Origin: Hanleya hanleyi
Lineage: Eukaryota > Mollusca > Polyplacophora > Lepidopleurida > Hanleyidae
DNA length: 64,000 bases
Assembly (NCBI GenBank): GCA_036873755.1
Contig: JAVTVY010037093.1
Location: 109,849 to 173,848 of the forward strand
Direction of reading: 5' to 3'
Positions 11,949 to 22,659 of this stretch are shown piece after piece. Within the stretch, counting starts at the first letter, position 1. The number at the start of each line of letters is the position of its first letter. The notes below the pieces were generated by a model. It was not told where the DNA came from and searched no databases. It worked only from the letters and a program-made list of their open reading frames with translations. Position numbers and translations under genes: made by a program.

Positions 11949-13447
11949 ATTGTTATACTAGAATTGTTATAACAGATTAGTTAATTAACGCCAGTGTCAG
12001 TCAAGTTATTGAAGTGGGAGCAGACGTAATTGTATAGCATTGAAAGGTCTGTCTGAGCAGGTAAATAAGCCGTTGCAGATTATACCACACAACGACTATG
12101 ACAAACACAAGGACTACTGTAATCGGTTATTGTAATCGTAACTTTTTCGAGATCTCCTGTAAACTTGTAAAAACTTGTTTAAACTTGTAAAAAAAACTTG
12201 TCCAACGGACATGCATCTGTTTGTATATATAAACTTTGTACATTCGTATTGTATCAATATTACAAACGGGTATCATGCTATTGAAAAGTGGGTGAAACCA
12301 CGATACCGGTTTAGCAGTATAATAGACAGTTTTAGATCATATTCTACATTATGTGTGTAGTGTTTTTCTCTATATATTAACATATATGTGTTTAAGCCAC
12401 GATGGGCGATGGTCATATATGTCCGGTCATAACAGCACTGGTATAAGTATTTCGGAGTATAGAAAAAACGGCTATGCGCAATTTATCGTAATGGAAGTTT
12501 GTTTGAAGTAATATCGGGTCGGCTTATATTGGAAATGGTGGACAACATGGGAAGCGAAACCATGCTTATTTACAAATTCATGAACAATAGAAGCGAGGCA
12601 TATATTGTTAAGCATTGGCAGAATAAACTCAAAAATTAATTGAGCAATAGAATCATCACCGATATGTATAGTTTAACAAAAACTTTGTGTTAGCGTCAAA
12701 GAGATATGAGATAAAGGCAGGCCGCGGATTATGATCAGGGTGTGTTAATAGGGGTCGTTTCCGGACAGGATGGTAACCATTACTTGATCAAGTAATAATT
12801 TGTGACGATAATCGCACAATTGTTAATTGGTAACATGCACAACAAGCTGTCAAGATTATCACTTCGAACCGTTTAGCCTATTTCATACCTTCCGGTCTCA
12901 GTGGATCAATCAAAGCCTATAATTTGTACAGCTCCCGTTGTATTCACTGCTTATTGTGCAATTCCCCCATTGAAATGAAGTTGAAAATCACTTTATCTGA
13001 AAGCTAAGCAGTTACCAGCACTGTAGATATCGATCTGATAGCTTCTTACATTGGTCGACAAACAACGTGCTTTTGTCGACTCTGCATGATACATAATATT
13101 TACTGTTGATATTCAAAACCCCAGAACGCCCCTCTCCCCCCCCCCCTCCCGCCGCTGTAGTCTTGAGCTCAACCTTGAGTGAGAACACTAAATGGGCTGT
13201 TCAATTTTCACTACCTCGTGAAACCGACTGGGGGATTGACTCTTATGGCCTGCAGCTCGTTTTTTTTAAATAATATTTCCGTTATAATTTTTGCTCAAAT
13301 GTTAGAGAGACTGGTCAAATTGTTAGATCCATTGATTTAATTTTGTGCGGAAAGTTGGGAATTTTGATGGTTTACCGTAAGCATGACGAGGAAATACATT
13401 TCCTCAACATAGAAATTAAGTTCCAAATGTGTATGGAAAATTAAGTA
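11949..13447. other. Non-coding interior of the 4.2-kb element
   Basis: AT-rich sequence without a supported gene; the short frames lack any recognisable motif. A C-rich tract (CCCCTCTCCCCCCC) lies at 13130-13150. Confidence 0.5.
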
Positions 13448-13648
13448 TTTACACCTTTTTAACACCTTTCAATAAATTTACACCTTTACGGGTGTAAACT
13501 CAAGGTTGGAATCAATCTTCATACATTTGCACCTTTTCTACACCTTATTTACACCTCCTAAGGGTGTAAACATGAACCCAGAAGGTGTAAACGTTTGATT
13601 TACACCTTTTTTGCACCTTTTCTACACCTTCTGAGGTTAGAGTGTAGG

Positions 13649-14957
13649 GAAGCTTGACTCACCCTTAGGGCACCGAACCTCACGCTCAATCTTCTGAACT
13701 GACCTTCGTCCGACCCCATACCCTCACATTTCAAATTCTAATTCTATATCTCTTATATGTGATACTAATCCACTATGAGGTATGAGATGCAGCGTACATT
13801 GTATATACACAAACACACATGCCAAATTAACCACAGTATATTCCTTTATCGTATTTACTAATAGCTTGATGACATATCAAAAAGTATCCGTCAGTTTTGA
13901 ATTTCGTTTCGCCTTAAACGAAGTACACCAATTCCTTCAGTTTTGCTATCAAATCGTCTTATTCCACACCATGATTTTCCCTGAAGCTATGTATATGTAC
14001 ATGTGTTCATCAGGTATACAAAATGAAATGTGGAAGCTTATTTTGGAAAAAGGTACTCTTTATTCCAAGTTTTATAATATGATTCCTTTCCACTCCAACT
14101 TCAACATCACTAACATCATTGCCAGTGATGTGCAACCTCAATTGATGTGCCACCGTAAACGGGTTAGGGAAAAACCTCTCTCTGAAAATGGAGGTAAAAA
14201 AGGTCGTTTTTGTCTAATAAATTCAATGATATATCGAAGATAGAAACATCCGCCATAGGCGACCATGGATAGATTTATCCGCATCGGATAGTATTGAAAA
14301 AAACAAATTGTCGTCTATCTAATTTGCATAAGAATAGACGAAATGTTTTGTTCTCTGTTAACAATTAAACTATGCAAACTTTCATTGGAAAACCACTGTT
14401 CCGGCATGTAACAATATTTAAAGTAAGTCGCCTGAAGATTTTGTAGCGTTATGATGAATGTCAAAAGTTATCAAGCAAAAACGACCTTTTTTAGCTCCAT
14501 TTTTAAAGAGATGTTTCCCCTAACCTGCTAAAGGGCTCGATCTTTATGCGAAGCTGCATGTTTATGAATAGCATATGTTATATTTTTGAATTACTGCCAC
14601 GTAACTGCGTTGGAAACTTTGAAAACTTACACCAAACTGGTGAATGTAATGATATTAGCATAATTGACAGTCAGTCTACTAATAATGTCGTCACATTTTG
14701 ATGTATTAGCATAAAAAATCACTAAAAATCCAGAAGACTTTCGATGCATCAATCCATTTGACATGACGATATTCACCTTGTGCTATATAAACTGTAAACG
14801 TCATGACAGAAGTTGACCATGAAAATATCATCAGCCAGCTGACAGGAGTAACCGAATAGAAACCAATTGGTAAACAGGGAGCCCTCTCACCTCTCATTAA
14901 GTCTCCATCCACTATGCTTTTCCAAAAGTGGCCCAAATCAAATGAATTTTACATTCA
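13649..14957. other. Non-coding tail of segmental copy A
   Basis: Aligned with 50590-51470. The 153-aa open frame at 13782-14243 is not preserved in copy B, where it breaks, and shows no domain, so it is not called as a gene. Confidence 0.5.
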
Positions 14958-14975
14958 TACCCTTACCGAAAAAAT

Positions 14976-15165
14976 ATGCAAGGCACATGCAAGTCTAGCA
15001 AGAATGAGTCAAGACTGATGCAAGAGTTTGGACTTAGACAAATTTCCAATGCAAGAAATGTGCAAGGCAGGAACATCAAGTGCATGGACACCTCAAGACT
15101 AATGCAAGACTTCAGACTTAGCAAAATATTCTATGCAAGACTGACGCAAGGATCCAGTTAGACAT
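14976..15165. repeat. GCAAGAATGAGTCAAGACT-type short repeats
   Basis: Repeated CAAGACT/GATGCAAGA and GCAAGAATG words next to the left TIR mirror the TGCAAGG words at the right end of the same element. Sub-terminal repeats of this type may be transposase-binding sites; that is inference. Confidence 0.5.
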
Positions 15166-16850
15166 CATAGAACAGCAAAGATCATGCCTGTCCATTGCAA
15201 GAAAACAAAATAAAATAGAAAAAATATCAGTTTGGTTGGTGGATGATGCATGTTTGATGCAAGTTTGATAATAAGTCTGTGGATATTTGCTTTTTAATAT
15301 AAAACAAGAAAATAAAAAAAAAACAAAAAAAACAACAACATAATATTATGCATATATACAGACCCTTGTATGACATTATCCATCTTGTGGTTCCATGTAG
15401 TTTCTTTTTTTCTTGTTTTCTCTTAATATTTGATCGATTTCCTTAAAGGAAATAGTGCACTAGTTGATATACTAGACCATAGCCCAATTCCATTTCAAGT
15501 GCTTGACTCAAGGGAGACAAATTTTGTGACGTCACATGTCTCGTGGTGTTGTAGCGCGCGCGCGTTATTTGAAGTTCAACGGTGGAGATGTGAATACCAT
15601 GATACGGTGAAAGATGCGCTATAGTGACATAATATTGACAGTTCCTACTCTGTAAATGATTATTTATATCCAAAGAGGATTCTTTATCGTCATACAACAT
15701 ATTTTTCTTCGTGTAGGAAAACTTTGTGAGCAGACGTTGAAAATTTCGTTCGTTGGACAGGTTTCGGTTCTGGGATTATGCAGCCCCCAATTTTCAACAC
15801 TTTCGTAGTCGCGTCTTTTCCCGTGAATTCGGCCTTCGTGCCCCAGGTGAGCTTTAACGTTTCCAACTTTGAACTGTGTAGCATTTGGAAAATAGTGTTG
15901 GAGTTCTGATGAGTTAATAGGCCAGCATTTTAGCAGAGTTCATTCGACCAAGGAACAGACTTCGGAATTGTGGCTCACCAGTTCGTTATTTTCATGGCTG
16001 ATCAACCGATATCAGTGAGTAATGCAGTTGCATTGTCATTGAATTAACTAGGAGTTATACCAATTTATAATATCAGTATTACTATCACAGCTGGGTGATA
16101 TTGCAACTGTATTCCTCTTTTATACTTTATTTAAAGTTTTCCAATATGTTTTCTCATTATAAATACATAGGCCTATACTTTTTATGTTTTCTTTTCCCTA
16201 TTTTTGCATTTTTTTAAATCTTACAGTATTCTATTCCCATTGCCTAAAATTTCTGCTATAATGACATGTACCTTATTTCATTTTTGAAAAAAATAAATCT
16301 TTTGTTTACTTGACGTAATTCTCTGCTTCGTATTTTCGATTTGGAATTACTTTTAATTATTTATCAAACGATATGCAACATGGCAGGTCGGACTCATCTG
16401 GCATTTGAGTTTGATGCTCTGACCGGTCAGGGAATGACCCTCCGTTCATATGGCCAGGCATCATTTGTGTAGTTAATTTTAATACCATTGCCCCCCACCC
16501 CCCCATACACACTTTTGAATGGAAAAGCCCTTAACTTTGTTCTGGAATCCCTCTCAGGACCAAGAATAGACGCCACAGAATGTTCGATTGATGCGCTGAA
16601 CGGTTGGGTCTGGAGCATGGTCTTTCTTTTTTATTTTCACCTGGACTGCTGTTCTGGCAAATTTTCGTGGTGCATCAAAGGCACCAATGTATGACGATTA
16701 TATTCACTCATTTTTTTTTCTTCTGCCTGTTTTAATTACTGCAAACACAACTGTGATACGCCAATAAATAAACTGTCGGTATACTTGCATCTAGATGTAC
16801 TGGCATCATCCTTGCATTTTCTACAGGAAATAATTTTTCATGCAAGGATT

Positions 16851-17580
16851 ACTCAAGGAAAATTACATAATCCTTGCACCTGCATCGTCCTTGCGTGTCA
16901 TGCAAGGAAGGCGTAAGGATAAAGTCATTTTCCTATCGGTATCCTTGCATCAAAATTTACTTGCATCATCCTTGCATTGCCCACAGGAAAAAAAAATTCA
17001 CGCAAGGATTACTCAAGGAAAATTGCATTATCCCTGCACTTGCATCGTCCTTGCGTGTCGTGCAAGGACGGCGTAAGGATAAAGTCATTTTCCTATCGGT
17101 ATCCTTGCATCGAAATGGACTTGCATCATCCTTGCATTGTCCACAGGAAAACATTTTCGACGCAAGGATTACTCAAGGAAAATTGCATTATCCCTGCACT
17201 TGCATCGTCCTTGCGTGTCGTGCAAGGACGGCGTAAGGATAAAAGTCATTTTCCTATCGGTATCCTTGCATCGAAATGGACTTGCATCATCCTTGCATTG
17301 TCCACAGGAAAACATTTTCGACGCAAGGATTACTCAAGGAAAATTGCATTATCCCTGCACTTGCATCGTCCTTGCGTGTCGTGCAAGGACGGCGTAAGGA
17401 TAAAGTCATTTTCCTATCGGTATCCTTGCATCGAAATTTACTTGCATCATCCTTGCATTGCCCACAGGAAAAAATTTTTCACTCAAGGATTACTCAAGGA
17501 AAATTGCATTATCCCTGCACTTGCATCGTCCTTGCATATCATAAGGATAAAGTCATTTTCCTATCGGTATCCTTGCATCG
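16851..17580. repeat. 160-bp tandem satellite, about 4.6 units
   Basis: ACTCAAGGAAAATT starts units at 16851, 17011, 17171, 17332 and 17492, giving periods of 160 or 161. Each unit contains TGCAAGGA or its complement TCCTTGCA several times, a TTTTCCTATCGGTATCCTTG block and a CCCACAGGAAAA block. Units are nearly identical in the middle and more diverged at the ends, the usual pattern of unequal exchange. Reading frames that run through the array are repeat artefacts. Confidence 0.9.
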
Positions 17581-17994
17581 AGTTGTATTTCATTGGTACG
17601 TACCATTCTTGCAATTTCGGAATTAGTCTTGCATGTGTCTTGCCGATAGGAATATGACTTTATCCTATCGTCATCCTTGCGCCGAATATGCAAGGGCAAT
17701 GCAAGGCGCTTCCTTGCAATTGACTTGCGTCCGCCTTGCATTTTTTTTCGGTAAGGGTATATTTTTGTAACGAGAACAGTTCAGAGAAATATTTTCGTTT
17801 TTCTACCTGGGAACTATTGCTGATCCATGAAAATAACCCCAGTCATGAATGTGCTACAATAAGGGTCGAGTTGTAGCAGAAAATGCAGTAATATGTATAC
17901 ACAGTTTTATCTATATTTTATCAACTGAATATCAGTGGAAATTGTTTCACGTACGGTAACATAAAGGAATCCAAATCTGATATATTAGGCAAAT

Positions 17995-18125
17995 CAATAA
18001 AACAATAAGAAGACACAAGTTTTGATCCACAATGTGACTCGAACTCATAGCCCAACAAACTGGTCGCCACACTGCTTTCGAAAGGGAGCAGCCTAACAAC
18101 TGGACAACGACGACGTCTGCTTCAA
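17995..18125 (-). repeat. tRNA-derived SINE-like fragment
   Basis: On the minus strand, TTGTCCAGTTGTTAGGC (near 18088-18105) resembles a pol III A box, and GAGTTCGAGTCAC (near 18034-18046) resembles a B box, at tRNA-like spacing. Acceptor-stem pairing is poor, so it is not called as a tRNA gene. Confidence 0.45.
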
Positions 18126-18202
18126 TGCATTTTTTGACTTGCCCACAGAAAGTTACTGGTAGAATACACGCGGAACATTAGCACAATTTTTAATTTTGAT
18201 GA

Positions 18203-18301
18203 AATATGACACCTCAAACCAGAATGATATCTCAACTTATTGTAACACTAGGTATTGCTATAATAAAACACACAAGTTGTTTTGGTTTGAGGTGTCATAT
18301 T
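18203..18301. repeat. 99-bp hairpin with 19-bp perfect arms
   Basis: AATATGACACCTCAAACCA at 18203-18221 is exactly complementary to TGGTTTGAGGTGTCATATT at 18283-18301. A miniature inverted-repeat element or a foldback remnant is likely. Confidence 0.75.
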
Positions 18302-18486
18302 AAGGGGAATCCTTTTAGAAAATATCCCTAAAATGTCGAACGAGCACATCCGACCGTTTTCAAACTTGAATAATACCAGTTTGGAGCAATTGACTTAAAC
18401 CGTTTCGCATCATGTAAAACTTTACCACTTTTACAGTAAATAACAATCACTTTCAGTTGTTTAATTTTCAAATGAAATCATGCTAA

Positions 18487-21188
18487 TGTGGCGGGGGGTA
18501 GAATTTAGCAACAGAAAACAACACAACTCAGGATGGTGGTGAAGACTTGCTTTGTATTGCTCATCAACTCAAAACCCATGCGTACAGTGTTTACCCGGGA
18601 GGGTAACTGATCGGGTAACTGATTGGGTAACTGATCTTGAGAAAGATACAAAAATACGTAACGTGTGAGAAATATCTTGTGTGAAACAACGATTACATCT
18701 CGAACACAAGAGTCATCATGTTAGGATTCTTCAATTCAATAGCTATGTGACACACTCTGTATGAAACAATAAATTATATGCAATACCACTGGTCTATGTG
18801 AGAAACATCCTGTATGTAACTGGGAATATTTATCAAACACCAGGCTTATTACAAATTAAGTATGTCCACATAATCTCCATCCTGATATAATATGGCTTTG
18901 ATATTAGAGATTATATATAAAAGGCTTCTAAACAGCACCATCAAGTCATAGATGAGGAAATGACAGTTCACAAGTTGTGCACAGAGGCAACTACAGAGCA
19001 CCATACATTTTATGTGAACACAGATGAAATTGATGAGCAAATGTTCGTGTCAACTAGGAATTAATAAATTGTTAACGATTAATAATTGACCAACGGTGAA
19101 ATTCAACATTTGTGGAACTATTACATGTACGTTTTAAGTAATAAACGCAGTGCGATAATTCAAGAATAGTTACTCAACTCTTGGCTCGATTCATTCTACC
19201 AATTCATATAATACACAAATTATGGCAGTAGACGAATTTGATTTACGAATTAGCACTAGGGTGGATGGAATCGCTTTATCATCACAGTGATGTAATTCCA
19301 CAATGAATAGCTAACTGTTACTAACAACATTGCACAGTAACTAAACACAATTATCACATGGTAAACTTACCCCTGTCTGACCAGGGCACAAGATGAACAC
19401 AAGAATGGAGTTTTACCAGGAAGCCACTACTGATCCACCATACTATAACAATGTGGCCAGTCTTCCATACAGATGCCTGAATAATAACAATGAATTCTAA
19501 CTCTTTACCCTGTCACAATATTCAGAAAAATGGTAATAATTGACAAAACTAACCAATATTTCCACAAACACATTTGTTGAGTCAAGGGAAATTACTCTTA
19601 CAAATTTTGTATGACATAGAATCATTAAAACTTATAACAATAAGACTTAATTCAATTTCTGATAACTTTAGAGAATATGCCCGCAGAGCGGGCTATAGCT
19701 CCGCTAGTAATTTTAGCTTACAGTTGCAAATACATAACTGTCACGAATCATTCCATAAACCATTACATTTTATCCCAAGAATCTCAATCATTAACTTATA
19801 CAATTCGCAAACACTCACCACGAAATTGGGAAACTGTGACAAATCAACGTCACAAAACATTGTTGCAGAAACTTATAAAACAGGGCTATTCCACCAAGCG
19901 CCTCCACTCAAAGTTTCTCAAATTTGGCGATACATATCGCATGCTGATAGCAAAATACGAACGTAGCGTGCAAGATCTATGGGGCTACGTTTCGTAACAT
20001 GTGTCTAATTCCGCTTAACCCGGGGCTAGGGGCCGTATGAGCCCATGTACTTCAAGATCCTCATGGTACTCATATGAACAGTCACAATCAAAGCGTGACT
20101 GAGGTACATCATTTTCAGATGACGACTCTATAACGAATATTATGGATTAAGAATACTGATCAGCGATACGGATTTGATATTTTGGAACATCATGATGTCT
20201 TGCCGGCATCATTGAAAACTGTTGACCGCTTCTCTCTTGCAGGAAACAAGCCTATGTTTATGTATACTTTTGTCTTTTTGAATTTGGTGCTAATACTGTT
20301 ATATGGAAATGGAATAGGTCTTTGGATTATGGACGCGGATATTCTCTAATGGACGACGGCTGGATTATGAATGACGGACTAGACGCTTGTAATTTGCTCA
20401 CAACCCACGAAAGACACAACGAAGCATCGCCGTCGCCATGACAACAAGCTGGCTTCACACAGCGTAACGAAATAGCAAACTCATCTGCGTGAAAAGTAAT
20501 ATCAGCTATAAGTTTCTAACCAGCAATAACTCCTGGAACTATTAGCTGTTATCAGGCTGCGTGTTCCTAAATACATATCTTCTAGAGTTTCTAACAAACG
20601 ATTGCATCAGAGCTATTTACACAGCACAGCGAGTCAAATCTACATGTCCGACCAAACTTATCTTTGGCGGCTCATAATTACGATTTATCACTCAAATATA
20701 GGCTTATCAACAACGTACGCCAAATGTATGGTTATTACGCAGTAATATCACATAATTTACAGAGTGTGGTAAGTAAAATAAAATGCATAATTACCTAAAA
20801 GGTTCGCCAAAGGTTCGCCTGAAGGATTTTCACAACCTGTTTCCTTCGATGGAAAGATGGCGACAGCGTTCATCACGTGACAGCCTCATAGAACACAAAC
20901 GCACGTGTTCGCATTTCAAAAATATACTTTTTCTTCAGTTAGTGAAACCTATAACTATCTAATCACCCGTAGAAATTAAATACATGAGCTTATAATAAAA
21001 ACTAACCACTGAATACCAAATTGACTGCACTTCGTATACAATCGGCAGCAGTCGGCAGTACTCGCGATCAGCTGTTTTGGATGTAAACATGGCTGACGTA
21101 CGACACTCTAACAATGTGTCAACGACAGTAAATGGCAGTAATCATGGTAATTGGCACTAATGAGAGACATATTTATAGCCACCTCACA
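18487..21188 (-). repeat. Gypsy 3' LTR, enlarged by an insertion
   Basis: Matches 28179-30332 along its length except for an extra segment of about 550 bp at 19836-20393. Ends are TGTGGC...CTCACA. Confidence 0.9.
19836..20393 (+). mobile_element. Retroelement fragment inserted in the 3' LTR
   Basis: Absent from the other LTR. It begins with a short coding remnant ending in KLIKQGYSTKRLHSKFLKF plus a stop at 19995, which resembles the C-terminal end of a reverse transcriptase of the Penelope/DIRS type. A 3' region containing GGGGCTAGGGGCCGTATGAG follows, and its relatives occur in the 510-bp unit inside pol (25221-25590). The segment ends with the exon-like fragment also found reversed at 10438-10610. 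The assignment to a retroelement class is tentative. Confidence 0.5.
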
Positions 21189-21202
21189 CACTTCCCTGCT
21201 GT
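21189..21202 (-). other. Candidate polypurine tract
   Basis: Directly before the 3' LTR on the minus strand the sequence reads GCAGGGAAGTG. It is purine-rich and in the expected place for plus-strand priming. Confidence 0.55.
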
Positions 21203-21267
21203 GAGTTTGGCGCCTCGACAAACGACTATATAATGACAACTGTCAGTAAGACATTCTAACAAAATAT

Positions 21268-22659
21268 CTAATGCGGATTCATCTTGGACAGCATCCGCAT
21301 CAACAAAAGTTGGGTCTGACTAACATCTGCAAGGATCTTCGCATCTATTGACTCTACACAATGCGACTCCTCTAACTGAGCTGACTTAGGTTCATGATAC
21401 ACATTCCTATGCTGGCCTGCTGTTGACCTAGTTGTCCTTCGGGGCAGTTCATGCTGTTCCTCTGTCTCTGGCACAAGATCATCATCGTCCTGCACAGTAG
21501 TAGGCAAGTCTGCCATATCACTCATGAGCGGGGTACAAGACTTCCCTGCTGTGTCGGTAGCACTCACTTCATCTGGCGGTCCGGAATCCGAAGGTAAGTT
21601 TTCTGGTGGAATGACTGTAACCATGTTATCTTGCTCTCCAGAATCCACTCCCTGAGATATGAAGATAGCGTAGCCTGAATCATCTTCGGTATCATCATCT
21701 GGTACTGTATCAGGCTCTGGTGGATCTGACTTCTTGCACGAGTCCGGTTTAACATTTGGTACATGTAAATCACTGACAAGGTCCCTTGCATCCAGGAGGT
21801 CGGTCCTCTGCAGAGTTTTTGAAGCTGTATCACCATGAAGGGGTTCGACTACATACACGTGTCCATCTGGGTTCGGGCGTCCTATGATACGGTAAGGAGT
21901 GCAGCACCACACATCTTGGATTTTATGTCGATCCCGGAAACTTCTGTCACGTATGAAGACCCGAGCACCAATGGGCAGGCTTGTCTCCTGTGCCCGTCGA
22001 TCATGTAGCTTCTGGCGTCTCAGTGCCTCCTTTTCCGTCTTTGATGAAGCCAAATGGAAAGCCTCTTTCAGTCGAATATAATGATCTGTGACCCAGTCAC
22101 CAACACTGTCGTACTCCTCGCCTTCATTAAGTCCCAACAAGTTATCTACAGGAAGTCTAGGATCTCGTCCGAAAAAGAGGTAGTATGGGGAGTAGCTGGT
22201 TGATGCATGGGGAGTGCAATTATAAGCGTACACCACCTCGGCCAGGTATTTGGGCCACACTCGTTTCTTTGCTGGAGGCAAGGATCTGAGGAGATCATGC
22301 ATGGTCCTATTGAAACGCTCGCAGGAACCATTTCCCTGGGGATGATATGGGGTAGTTTTGCTTCTAGAGACATCATATATTGAACAAAGCTCTCGGATAA
22401 CATCTGCTTCGAAGTTTCGACCTCAATCACTATGTATACGCAAAGGTACGCCGAACCTCACAAACCAATCCTTAACCAGCACTCTCGCTACTGTGGTTGC
22501 CTTTTGGTCGACAGTGGCTACTGCCTGAGTATATTTTGTAAATACATCAGTCATGACTAGGACATTTTCCATGCCACAGGATTTCTCGAGAACCGTGTAA
22601 TCAATTGCCGAACTTGGACATTGCACATCTCGAACAAGTACTGCAATGGTTTCGCGCAT
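21268..22659 (-). pseudogene. Gypsy integrase, core and C-terminal part
   Basis: This frame carries the retroviral-type integrase core. AIDYTVLE holds the first catalytic aspartate, RIHSD the second, and a later GSCERFNRT the glutamate. A capsid-proximal tail follows (VVYAYNCTPHASTSYSPYYL, then a basic C-terminal domain to 21268). A TGA stop lies directly after RIHSD (around 22423-22425), between the second aspartate and the glutamate. The junction to the polymerase part upstream (overlap 22601-22659) is out of frame. The product would insert element cDNA into chromosomes, but this copy is inactive. The last 120 residues are acidic and low in complexity. Confidence 0.88.

Larger units (their letters stand above)
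9454..13648. mobile_element. 4.2-kb inverted-repeat element rich in TTTACACC motifs
   Basis: The left end CCTACACACTTAGCCCAGAA pairs imperfectly with the right end: CCTACACTCTAACCTCAGAA read on the reverse strand, ending at 13648. Both ends continue into AGGTGTA. Copy B of the segmental duplication has no such sequence at the matching place (50575-50590), so it is an insertion. Inside are dense TTTACACC/GGTGTAAA motifs at both ends, a 131-bp tandem repeat, an exon-like fragment on the reverse strand near 10440-10610, and a GIY-YIG nuclease remnant. No target duplication could be fixed. It may be a composite of a non-autonomous TIR element and other insertions. Confidence 0.6.
4920..14957. repeat. 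Segmental duplication, copy A
   Basis: From about 4920 the sequence parallels 44925 onward: the TTAATATTTCACGCTTT tract, the CATGTACCAGGG tract, the ectodomain exon, its downstream intron, the AAATCGAAGCGCT tract, a TGTC microsatellite, a CTAAACTAAGCTTCGACC tract, and a common end near 14940/51465. Copy A contains a 4.2-kb inverted-repeat element (9454-13648) and a 114-bp tandem duplication that copy B lacks. Copy B has a palindromic MITE that copy A lacks. The shared regions remain closely similar, so the duplication is fairly recent compared with the broken copy at 0.8-4.5 kb. Confidence 0.75.
14960..17757. mobile_element. 2.8-kb TIR transposon with TA target duplication and internal satellite
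   Basis: The left end CCCTTACCGAAAAAATATGC at 14960 matches the reverse complement of the right end, CCCTTACCGAAAAAAAATGC, ending at 17757. Both are followed internally by AAGGC. TA dinucleotides flank each side (14958-14959 and 17758-17759). Terminal regions are rich in TGCAAG motifs. No transposase is recognisable, so it is non-autonomous. The TA duplication fits Tc1/mariner-related elements, but the terminal sequence was not assigned to a family. Confidence 0.7.

Noticed and set aside
13782..14243. 153-aa ORF
   Set aside because: Frame broken in the duplicated copy (50690-51030); no domain; base composition like surrounding non-coding DNA.
16851..17580. CRISPR-like array
   Set aside because: The unit is 160 bp and homogeneous throughout with no unique spacers; the context is a eukaryotic transposon.
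16977..17657. 226-aa and 120-aa open frames
   Set aside because: They run through the 160-bp satellite, and their period equals the repeat. No independent coding signal.
18001..18125. tRNA gene
   Set aside because: A- and B-box-like words are present, but acceptor, anticodon and T arms do not pair. Kept only as a SINE-like repeat.
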